Assembly (NCBI GenBank): GCA_035295125.1
Contig: DATGJP010000020.1
Coordinates: 310,001-374,000 of the forward strand
Reading direction: 5' to 3'
DNA: 64,000 bases
DNA from: JAICMB01 sp035295125
GTDB lineage: Bacteria > Acidobacteriota > Terriglobia > Bryobacterales > Bryobacteraceae
Shown here: positions 1 through 6,265 of the stretch, piece by piece
How the letters are laid out: every line of letters starts with the position of its first letter
Numbering within the stretch: the stretch's first letter is position 1
The notes under the pieces: model-generated
Database searches by the model: none
What the model saw: only the letters and a program-made list of their open reading frames with translations
Told to the model about the DNA's origin: nothing
Position numbers and translations under genes: made by a program

Positions 1-264
1 CGCCGCCCAGATGCGTGAATGAGTCGCTGTGGTTTGCATCCCCTCGTGCAGTCTCGAAGGGGTAAATCTCAAACGACAGATTTACTTGCTGGCCTCGTCG
101 CAGCGGTGGGTAGTTGCCGTCGCCAAGGTGCCAGGACTCAAAAACGGCCGTCAGATTCATGCTCTTCAGAATACGATCCGGGTCTATGCCGACCCCTTGG
201 CTGAAAAATGCACGTTATATAAATGTTTTTCGCTGTGCAAACAGGTGCGACCCCCGCAGCGACG

Positions 265-326
265 ACAGGAGCGAGGAATAGGTGTGTGTGGCGGGAAACC
301 GCCACACACACCGGGGTCGCTCCTGT
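265..326. repeat. Compound inverted repeat with GAAA loop
   Basis: An inner perfect 14-bp stem (281-294 with 299-312) closes on the tetraloop GAAA at 295-298. An outer perfect 10-bp stem (ACAGGAGCGA at 265-274 with its complement at 317-326) encloses it. A further GCGACCCC-like arm near 247 could compete with the outer right arm. There is no T-tract, so it is not a classic terminator. It resembles palindromic REP/MITE-type units or a structured RNA. It sits just past the 3' end of the zeta-toxin gene. Confidence 0.6.
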
Positions 327-412
327 AATCTCCCCGACCCCGGATGCCGCCACGGAACCCCGCGCGCCGGTTTGCAAACCGTTGACGGCACTCACCGATG
401 CACCCAATCTGT

Positions 413-467
413 CCATAAGCGAGACCATAAGCAACTCCATAAGGACACGTGCACGGCGCTCTTATGG
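413..467. repeat. CCATAAG direct repeats (12-bp period) plus inverted copy
   Basis: CCATAAG occurs at 413-419, 425-431 and 437-443, spaced exactly 12 bases apart. The complement CTTATGG lies at 461-467. Regular spacing of about one helical turn suggests iteron-like protein-binding sites. Three 7-mers could also be a chance low-complexity stretch. Confidence 0.35.
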
Positions 468-582
468 TTTTCCGGGGTCCGAGAGGCTTGTTTCTGCTTC
501 AAAAAGTGCGATCAATTCACCGCCGGATCGCTCGGTCGCCGAGCCAGAATCTACGGCGGAGCGACGACGCCAGCAGCAACTC

Positions 583-1161
583 TTACAGTTCGAGAGCATT
601 CCGCAACCACGACGGAGGGGGCTCTTTCAGAAACTGAATTTCGCCCTTTTGCGCCTGAAGAACCAGCGGGTGATTGGCATCGATTGGGGTGTTGTCGTAG
701 ATCCACAGCATGTCCATTTCACGCACTGCCCGCAGAAGATTGGCGAGACTCGCCTCGTATATTCGCCGCAGGGTTCGTTCGGAAGCGCTGTGACCGCCGG
801 CGTCTGCTCTCGCCTGCACGCGCTCAACATGCATGGCAAAGTCCCGCAGCGCGATGTACCGCATCTCGACCGAAAATCCGGCGGCTCTGGCGAGTCTGGC
901 CTGCTCGAATGTGACATCGCTGCGAAGGGTTGTTTCGATGGCGAAACTCTCGCCGTGATCGATATGGTCCCGGACAAACGTCTCAAAATCGCGGTTCACC
1001 ACCTTGCGAATTTCGCTCGTAATGCCGAGGTACGAGCCGCCATTCAGTTCCGCGGCCCGATCATCCGCGTTGAAAAAGGCGATTCCGAAGCTGGACACTG
1101 GGTACAGCGTTGACTTGCCGCTGCCAGGTGGACCGGCAACGACAACCATTCGGGGAGTCAT
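583..1161 (-). CDS. Zeta-toxin-like P-loop kinase
   Basis: A 192-residue P-loop protein of the zeta toxin / AAA_33 kinase type. Walker A is GPPGSGKST at residues 10-18, right after a hydrophobic strand. It is followed by an NADDRAAELN segment and an IETTL strand, matching zeta-like kinases that act on UDP-N-acetylglucosamine. I chose ATG at 1161 over an adjacent TTG at 1164 because the upstream gene's TGA shares a base with this ATG, so the two are probably translationally coupled. It is shorter than epsilon/zeta toxins of streptococcal plasmids, as is usual for chromosomal zeta-like proteins. The assignment as a toxin is family-based inference; it could be a general small-molecule kinase. 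Confidence 0.8.
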   Translation of the reverse strand: MTPRMVVVAGPPGSGKSTLYPVSSFGIAFFNADDRAAELNGGSYLGITSEIRKVVNRDFETFVRDHIDHGESFAIETTLRSDVTFEQARLARAAGFSVEMRYIALRDFAMHVERVQARADAGGHSASERTLRRIYEASLANLLRAVREMDMLWIYDNTPIDANHPLVLQAQKGEIQFLKEPPPSWLRNALEL

Positions 1162-1409
1162 CAACCGCCGAAGTCGCGATCCTGGTTTTCCTGCATATCG
1201 GCAGGCACGTCAGTTCGAATGCGGCGGCCCTTTTCGTCAAGGATGCCGCGTTTCTGAAGCTTTTCGACGGCCGCCTTTCCCCGTTTGACCGCAGCTGAGT
1301 GGTGCGGGTCTTCAACCGGGCGCTGATTGCGGGTTTGTGGGAGCGAAATCGTTCTCACGAAACCTATTTTAGCTCCTTCGCCAGCTTCGGCGGCTGATGA
1401 GTTGGTCAA
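1161..1409 (-). CDS. Small protein coupled to zeta-like kinase (candidate antitoxin)
   Basis: Up to 82 residues from a TTG at 1409. A GTG at 1358 would give 65 residues and seems more likely, because the first 17 residues overlap the remains of a PIN-toxin gene. The C-terminus is charged and ends DRDFGG. The stop codon shares one base with the ATG of the zeta-like kinase, which places it where an antitoxin normally sits. I recognise no domain. The role as antitoxin rests only on position and size. Confidence 0.6.
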   Translation of the reverse strand: MTNSSAAEAGEGAKIGFVRTISLPQTRNQRPVEDPHHSAAVKRGKAAVEKLQKRGILDEKGRRIRTDVPADMQENQDRDFGG

Positions 1410-1444
1410 GTGATCGGACTGGTGTCGGCGATGACGAGCCGCAC
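1406..1444 (-). pseudogene. Truncated DUF3368/PIN toxin remnant
   Basis: Four bases after the UPF0175 antitoxin stop, a GTG opens a frame reading VRLVIADTSPIT, then TGA at 1408-1406. This matches the first strand and catalytic aspartate of DUF3368 PIN-domain toxins, the usual partners of UPF0175 antitoxins. The same frame continues for 13 unrelated codons to a TAG at 1364. Only the first 12 codons of an expected 150-170 remain, so the toxin has been lost by deletion or replacement. Confidence 0.6.
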
Positions 1445-1447
1445 GCG

Positions 1448-1711
1448 TCAGAATCCAAGCCGCTGCAGCGTTTGCACGTCCCGGCGGACGTCCTCCGCCG
1501 TGACGCTCATCAGGATGCCGTGCGCCTTGAGGAACCCGTCGAGTTCGTACCGGGTCTCAAAACCGAGCAGGCGCCGCAGTTGGGCCTTGGTGAGGTGGCC
1601 GCTCTTGAATTCTTCGAGCGCCAAGCCTTCCAGTGCGCGCCGGGACAGGTCGCCGGCAGCTGCCTTCAGCGGTCCAGCGAGATCGTCGGGGATGTGCACG
1701 GTTACGTCCAT
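1448..1711 (-). CDS. UPF0175-family antitoxin-like protein
   Basis: An 87-residue protein with the UPF0175 pattern: N-terminal beta strand, central ALEEFKSGHLTKAQLRRLLG helix pair, then an FETRYELDGFLKAHGI segment that resembles a short DNA-binding helix-turn-helix. These proteins are usually antitoxins and autoregulators encoded directly before a DUF3368 PIN toxin. Here that toxin survives only as a 12-codon remnant immediately downstream, so this appears to be an orphan antitoxin. Whether it now serves the downstream zeta-like gene is unknown. Confidence 0.78.
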   Translation of the reverse strand: MDVTVHIPDDLAGPLKAAAGDLSRRALEGLALEEFKSGHLTKAQLRRLLGFETRYELDGFLKAHGILMSVTAEDVRRDVQTLQRLGF

Positions 1712-1862
1712 GGTCCTGTTTCCAGCTTAGCGTGAGTCACGCAGCATTCGCGGCACGGAACCACAGGGGGACGAGATGTCCGCCTCCACGGGATGAACAG
1801 CACAGATTCCTTGTCGGCTTTCTCGAAAAAAAGGCTTCATTGTTAATGGGAGCAGTTCGCCC

Positions 1863-2144
1863 ATGACACCGCAGTTGTCATTTCCGGTGCGCCGCCGCTA
1901 CGAAGACGTGGACGCGACAAATCCGCACCCAACGGACCCCGTTCTCGAACCTCACTACTCCGTGAAGCAGATCGCGGATTCGTGGGGGCTTTGCGAAAAC
2001 GCGGTACGCGACATCTTCAGGAATGAACCCGGCGTCGTCCGTATCCACAGACCGAAGTCACGAAACAAGCGGGCATACACCACTCTCAGGATTCCCCGCA
2101 GCGTTCTGGAACGCGTTCACTGCCGGATGTCGGTCTTCGCCTAA
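1863..2144 (+). CDS. Small HTH protein, possible excisionase
   Basis: A 93-residue basic protein. Residues about 33-55 (YSVKQIADSWGLCENAVRDI) read as a helix-turn-helix like those of excisionases and MerR-type plasmid proteins. They are followed by a basic wing and a strand with TLRIPRSVLERV. It lies 0.4 kb from the integrase gene and on the opposite strand. That fits a recombination directionality factor or transcriptional regulator of the integrated element, but no family match is certain. Confidence 0.55.
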   Translation: MTPQLSFPVRRRYEDVDATNPHPTDPVLEPHYSVKQIADSWGLCENAVRDIFRNEPGVVRIHRPKSRNKRAYTTLRIPRSVLERVHCRMSVFA

Positions 2145-2206
2145 GTGCTATACGCGGTTGCGTTCCTCGCGGCTGTCCCATGGCGTTGTAAGCTATACAG
2201 CTACGG

Positions 2207-2494
2207 ATGCAAAGACGATTCGATTACACGTATGAGGATCAGTCAGCTCAATCGAAGATTACCTTCGACTACTGCCCTGAAGGTGACGAGTTGGTCAGAT
2301 TCGGGCAGGCTGATGGTGAGTCCTTCCTGAGCGCAAACCGCAGCGGTTTTCTCGCGCTGGCCAAGCTCTTTATTAAGCTTGCCGAGGGATCTTACGGCAA
2401 GGGTTTTCACATTCATCTGGGTGAAGACTTCGCGGGCTCTGACGCGGGCAAGACCCTCATGATTGCGGTCATCGAATCCGCCGAAGGGGCGTAG
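2207..2494 (+). CDS. Hypothetical protein, Imm32-like
   Basis: A 95-residue acidic alpha/beta protein. A SFLSANRSGFLALAKLFIKL helix is followed by a FHIHLGEDF strand with histidines, the pattern seen in Imm32-type immunity proteins and related small orphan proteins. No toxin is encoded beside it. It lies in the putative integrated element between the HTH gene and the integrase, and converges on the integrase. The family link is weak pattern recognition only. Confidence 0.5.
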   Translation: MQRRFDYTYEDQSAQSKITFDYCPEGDELVRFGQADGESFLSANRSGFLALAKLFIKLAEGSYGKGFHIHLGEDFAGSDAGKTLMIAVIESAEGA

Positions 2495-2552
2495 AGAGGT
2501 CCTTGGTGGGCTGTCGGGCGGGCTGGAGCCCATCTCTCGTCTCCCCTGTGGC

Positions 2553-3698
2553 TCACTTGGCCTTCGCTTTCCCACCCTCGATCACGCCGAATGCCTGCCA
2601 CGTCTTTGCGACGTGTGCTTTCAGGATCTCCTGCCGCGCCTGTACCCACGAAGCGTAATGCTTCTCGGTGATGCGGACGCTGCTGTGCCCGAGCAGAATC
2701 GACACTTCCTCCATTGGCACGCCATTCTTGAGCAGCTCGACCGCGAATGTATGCCGGAAGCGATGCGGATGGCCGCCCGCAACCTCGGCCGCCTTGAAGA
2801 CCGCCGCCAGTTTGCGGCGCCAGAGATCGCTTGCCGTCTCCATTCGAAGCGATTCCGGTCCGGTGAAGAGGTATTCACCATGTTTCGGCCTGATTGCGCG
2901 GACCAGATTCATTACGAGCGGCGGAAGCGGTACAAATACGTGTGTGCCGCTTTTCTGCGTGTACAGATACAGGTCGTCGCCCTTGAAGCGGTCAACAGTC
3001 AGCATCGACGCGTCGCCGATTCGCAGTCCGGAATAACGCAGGACCAGCGTAAACGCCAGCAGTTCATCGTTCGAACAGCCCTGAATCTGGACTTCGCGGC
3101 AGGCTTTCAGAATCTTCTCAACCTCGGCGGGCTCGAACGGCAGCTTCTGCGTATCGCGAATATTCGCAGGCCCGCGAAGCAATCGCGCAGGATTCACAGT
3201 GATCCATTCGTTCTCAGTTGCGAAACGGAAGAACGCCTTGACGCGCTCCAGTTTCTTCATGGCCGTCCGCGGCCCAAGCGCCCACGACTCGCGGAACTCG
3301 CGCAACGCGTTCAGGTCGAGCTGCTTGAGGTAGAGAAAGCCTTTCTTCGCAGCAAACTTCTCGAGATGTTTGAACATGAGCCGGTACTTGCGAAGTGTGG
3401 CCTCGCTGAGCCGGCGACCCGTCTCGGCGTCTTTGAGGAATCGCGCCGTCGCTTCGGCAATCGTGGTCGGAGCCGCCTGCGCTTCTTCGGGTAGCGGGTC
3501 CCACGACCCGCGCGCCTCCGCCTCAACCGTCAGCTTCTGCGCACGCTGCCAGTTCGTCGTGTGCAGGCTCTGGCGGAGAAAGCGATCACCGCACTTGCCC
3601 TCAACGTGGATCGGACAAGAGCAGCGCCTGTATGTCCGGTCGTGTTTGGATTTCTTAGCGGAACAGCGAGGACCGTGCAGACGAAAGATGCTCAGCAC
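2553..3698 (-). CDS. Tyrosine recombinase / integrase
   Basis: A 381-residue site-specific tyrosine recombinase. The whole catalytic set is visible: R226 (YSGLRIGDA), K249, H312 and R315 (HRFRHTF), H338 (LLGHSS) and the nucleophile Y348 (EKHYAS). A core-binding SAM-like domain covers about residues 78-165. The N-terminus has a cysteine-containing segment (RRCSCPIHVEGKCG) resembling the short arm-type or zinc-binding start of many soil-bacterial integrases. The start codon faces the 3' end of tRNA-Ser 87 bases away, the usual arrangement for an element integrated in a tRNA gene. All catalytic residues being intact suggests it is functional. Confidence 0.92.
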   Translation of the reverse strand: MLSIFRLHGPRCSAKKSKHDRTYRRCSCPIHVEGKCGDRFLRQSLHTTNWQRAQKLTVEAEARGSWDPLPEEAQAAPTTIAEATARFLKDAETGRRLSEATLRKYRLMFKHLEKFAAKKGFLYLKQLDLNALREFRESWALGPRTAMKKLERVKAFFRFATENEWITVNPARLLRGPANIRDTQKLPFEPAEVEKILKACREVQIQGCSNDELLAFTLVLRYSGLRIGDASMLTVDRFKGDDLYLYTQKSGTHVFVPLPPLVMNLVRAIRPKHGEYLFTGPESLRMETASDLWRRKLAAVFKAAEVAGGHPHRFRHTFAVELLKNGVPMEEVSILLGHSSVRITEKHYASWVQARQEILKAHVAKTWQAFGVIEGGKAKAK

Positions 3699-3784
3699 CC
3701 TTCCAGTCTATCGAAACGAGGCACGAATTTATTACGAATTTTCGATCAGCGATTTTCAAGCCACTGATTCAAAAGGAAATATTC

Positions 3785-3874
3785 TGGCGGTGAGGGTGGG
3801 ATTCGAACCCACGGAACCCGTAAAGGTTCAACGGTTTTCGAGACCGCCCGATTCAACCGCTCTCGCACCTCACC
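3785..3874 (-). tRNA. tRNA-Ser (CGA)
   Basis: On the minus strand the sequence folds as a class II tRNA. The acceptor stem is GGTGAGG pairing with CCTCACC, the anticodon loop is CTCGAAA giving anticodon CGA, a long variable arm follows, the T-arm contains GGTTCGAATCC, and the discriminator is G with an encoded CCA. It would read UCG serine codons. Its 3' end points at the integrase gene, marking the probable attachment site. Confidence 0.95.
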
Positions 3875-3951
3875 GGTTCTTCCATTCTACCCGTTTTCCG
3901 GCCCGGGAACGCTACTATGTATGTTCAACTCAACTGCATGGGAGGGCAGCG

Positions 3952-5067
3952 ATGAGCAAGGTTCGGGTTCTGGTAGGCACACGCAAGGGCGCTTTTATTC
4001 TTTCGTCTGATGGCAAACGCGAGAAATGGGACATCAGTGGTCCCCATTTCGCCGGCTGGGAGATCTATCACCTCAAAGGATCGCCGGCCGATCCCAATCG
4101 AATTTACGCTTCACAGTCCACTAGCTGGCACGGACAGGTGATCCAACGCTCCAATGACGGCGGACAGACCTGGGAAACCGTCGGCAACAAATTCGGATAC
4201 GCCACCGTTCCCGGCACGCATCAGTGGTACGACGGTACACCGCACCCCTGGGAATTCAAACGCGTCTGGCATCTTGAGCCTTCGCTTACCGACCCGGACA
4301 AGGTCTATGCGGGCATCGAAGACGCTGCAATATTCCACACCACCGACGGCGGCCAAAACTGGGAGGAACTCCCCGGCCTGCGCGAACACGGCTCCGGCCC
4401 GCGCTGGCAGCCCGGCGCAGGCGGCATGTGCCTTCACACCATCATCCTCGACCCGAGCAATCCCCAACGAATTTACATCGCCATCTCGGCGGCGGGCGCT
4501 TTCCGCACCGACGACGGAGGGCAAACCTGGCGGCCCATCAATCACGGGTTGAATTCCGAATTCATGCCCGATCCCACGGCTGAGGTCGGGCACTGCGTCC
4601 ATCACGTCGCCATGCATCCGTCTCGCCCCAACGTTTTATTCATGCAGAAGCATTGGGACGTGATGCGCTCCGACAACGCCGGCGACTCCTGGCATGAAGT
4701 CAGCGGGAATCTCCCCACCGACTTCGGCTTCGTCATCGACGTCCACGCGCACGAACCCGAAACCATCTACGTCGTTCCGATCAAGAGCGACGCCTACCAT
4801 TACCCGCCTGAAGGGAAACTCCGCGTATACCGCAGCCGCACCGGAGGAAATGAGTGGGAGCCCCTCGCCAACGGACTGCCGCAAGAAAACTGCTACGTTA
4901 ACGTGCTGCGCGATGCCATGTCGATCGACTCGCTCGATTCCTGCGGCATCTACTTCGGGACCACCGGCGGCCAGGTTTACGCATCGTCCGACGCAGGCGA
5001 CACATGGGCCCCCATCGTCCACGATTTGCCGGGGGTTCTTTCCGTCGAGGTCCAGACGCTTTCATGA
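3952..5067 (+). CDS. Asp-box (BNR/sialidase-like) beta-propeller protein
   Basis: A 371-residue protein that begins MSKVRVLVGTRKG after a GGAGGG ribosome site. An upstream extension of the frame runs through the tRNA and is not real. At least five Asp-box motifs are spread along it (SNDGGQTWE, TTDGGQNWE, TDDGGQTWR, SDNAGDSWH, SSDAGDTWA), typical of sialidase/VPS10/photosystem-stability-factor propellers. There is no signal peptide, so it looks cytoplasmic. Its TGA overlaps the ATG of a MoaD-like gene, so the two products are probably made together. Catalytic sialidase arginines are not obvious, and enzymatic activity should not be assumed. Confidence 0.85.
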   Translation: MSKVRVLVGTRKGAFILSSDGKREKWDISGPHFAGWEIYHLKGSPADPNRIYASQSTSWHGQVIQRSNDGGQTWETVGNKFGYATVPGTHQWYDGTPHPWEFKRVWHLEPSLTDPDKVYAGIEDAAIFHTTDGGQNWEELPGLREHGSGPRWQPGAGGMCLHTIILDPSNPQRIYIAISAAGAFRTDDGGQTWRPINHGLNSEFMPDPTAEVGHCVHHVAMHPSRPNVLFMQKHWDVMRSDNAGDSWHEVSGNLPTDFGFVIDVHAHEPETIYVVPIKSDAYHYPPEGKLRVYRSRTGGNEWEPLANGLPQENCYVNVLRDAMSIDSLDSCGIYFGTTGGQVYASSDAGDTWAPIVHDLPGVLSVEVQTLS

Positions 5068-5366
5068 TCCGCGTCGTTCTTCCGACGCACCTGCGAACGC
5101 TGGCCCGGGTCAGCGGCGAGGTGACGCTGGAAATCAACGGTGCGGTCACGCAGCGCTCGATTCTGGATGAGTTGGAAACCCGCTACCCAATGCTCCGTGG
5201 TACGCTTCGCGATCAGGTGACGTTTGAGCGCCGCCCCTTTGTCCGGTTCTTCGCCTGCTCAGAGGATTTCTCTCACGAATCTCCCGACGCGCCTCTGCCT
5301 GACGCTATCGCCGCAGGCGCGGAGCCTTTTCTCATCGTTGGAGCAATCGCGGGCGGTCAAATTTAA
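5064..5366 (+). CDS. MoaD/ThiS-family ubiquitin-like protein
   Basis: A 100-residue beta-grasp protein starting at the ATG that overlaps the previous stop (ATGA). The pattern MIRVVLPTHLRTLARV, then a central LDELETRYPMLRG helix and a C-terminal FLIVGAIAGGQI, fits MoaD/ThiS sulfur carriers. In sulfur carriers the chain must end in Gly-Gly; here two extra residues (QI) follow, as in some carriers that are trimmed or not thiocarboxylated. No MoaE, MoeB or ThiF gene is nearby. Pairing with an Asp-box propeller suggests a role distinct from molybdopterin synthesis. Confidence 0.78.
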   Translation: MIRVVLPTHLRTLARVSGEVTLEINGAVTQRSILDELETRYPMLRGTLRDQVTFERRPFVRFFACSEDFSHESPDAPLPDAIAAGAEPFLIVGAIAGGQI

Positions 5367-5378
5367 GCGACCGCCCGC
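5349..5378. terminator. 10-bp GC-rich hairpin at end of MoaD-like gene
   Basis: GCGGGCGGTC at 5349-5358 pairs perfectly with 5369-5378, with a 10-base AT-rich loop holding the TAA stop. No T-run follows, so a classical intrinsic terminator is not supported. It could stabilise the 3' end. The left arm also encodes the Ala-Gly-Gly tail. Confidence 0.45.
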
Positions 5379-5443
5379 ACTCGCGTCGCATCAATAAAAT
5401 CCGAAGGGGCCGTTTTACCGTACTAACCCTCGAGTGCCTGGTA

Positions 5444-6265
5444 ATGAAGCTGCTATGCCTATCTCTGTACGTGTGTGCCTCCGCTCCGTTGGGCGCGGCA
5501 CAACTGAGTTCCCAAACCCTCACCGAGTGGGATGAGTACGTTCGCAAGGCGGACGCATGCGCTCGAAACAGCCCCTTCACATGGATCGACGCGTCGCCGG
5601 ATCGAGCCGATCGACTGCGGCGCGGTGAAGTCGTCGTCGCTTCGGCAGGTGGGCAAACACCATTGAAGGTCACCGGCGGGCTGATCCATCACTGGGTCGG
5701 AAGCGCTTTCATTGCGGGCGCGACAGCCGCGGACGCGATCGCGGTAACACGCGATTACGATCGCTACAAGCTTTTTTACCAGCCCACCGTTATTGGGTCT
5801 AATCTCCTGAGCCGAAATGGCAACATCGACCGCTTCTCGATGCTGCTCATGAACAAAGCGGTCCTCACGAAAACCGTCGTCGCGGGAGAATACGAGGCCT
5901 CGTATGTACAACTCGATCCGCAACGCTGGTACAGCATCGCTCAAACCAGGACCTTGCAGGAAATCGAGGACTACGGCTCCAAGGACGCTCGCAAACTGCC
6001 GCCTGACGAAGGCGTCGGCTACCTCTGGCGCCTGCACAGCATCGCGCGATTCGAAGAGCGCGACGGCGGCGTCTATATCGAATTGGAGATTATGGCGCTG
6101 AGCCGCGAGGTTCCCGGCTCGCTCCGCTGGCTCGTCGAACCTATCGTGCGGCGCGTCTCCCGGAATTCTCTTCTCCTGTCGCTACGCCAAACGCGAGATG
6201 CGGTCACTGCTGCCGGTAAATCCCAGCGGCTCGCGCTGGGAGTTGAACCTCCAACACGCCCTTAA
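5444..6265 (+). CDS. Secreted hypothetical protein
   Basis: A 273-residue protein with an N-terminal signal peptide (MKLLCLSLYVCASAPLGAAQ). The body reads as an alpha/beta fold with ITGGLIHHW-like segment, an IAVTRDYDRYKLFYQP stretch and an IARFEERDGGVYIELE strand. This resembles START/SRPBCC-type lipid-binding domains of secreted acidobacterial proteins, but I cannot assign a family. The 3' end overlaps the convergent amylase gene by 62 bases. Function unknown. Confidence 0.75.
   Translation: MKLLCLSLYVCASAPLGAAQLSSQTLTEWDEYVRKADACARNSPFTWIDASPDRADRLRRGEVVVASAGGQTPLKVTGGLIHHWVGSAFIAGATAADAIAVTRDYDRYKLFYQPTVIGSNLLSRNGNIDRFSMLLMNKAVLTKTVVAGEYEASYVQLDPQRWYSIAQTRTLQEIEDYGSKDARKLPPDEGVGYLWRLHSIARFEERDGGVYIELEIMALSREVPGSLRWLVEPIVRRVSRNSLLLSLRQTRDAVTAAGKSQRLALGVEPPTRP

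Larger units (their letters stand above)
1..582. other. Non-coding left end with structured DNA
   Basis: No convincing gene is seen here. Open frames exist on both strands but have unnatural composition and run through the large hairpin at 265-326 or antisense into the zeta-toxin gene. The stretch holds a compound inverted repeat and three evenly spaced CCATAAG repeats, both described separately. It lies downstream of the leftward zeta-toxin gene, so it could hold its terminator or another part of the integrated element. Confidence 0.5.

Noticed and set aside
223..1113. Long open frame on the plus strand, up to 296 codons
   Set aside because: It is antisense to the zeta-like kinase and crosses the nested hairpin; no recognisable protein.
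1406..1408. TGA read-through or selenocysteine in the PIN remnant
   Set aside because: The frame ends after 13 more codons that do not resemble a PIN domain; simple truncation explains it.
3370..3951. N-terminal extension of the Asp-box propeller frame
   Set aside because: It runs through the tRNA-Ser gene and the start of the integrase; a good ribosome site and start lie at 3952.
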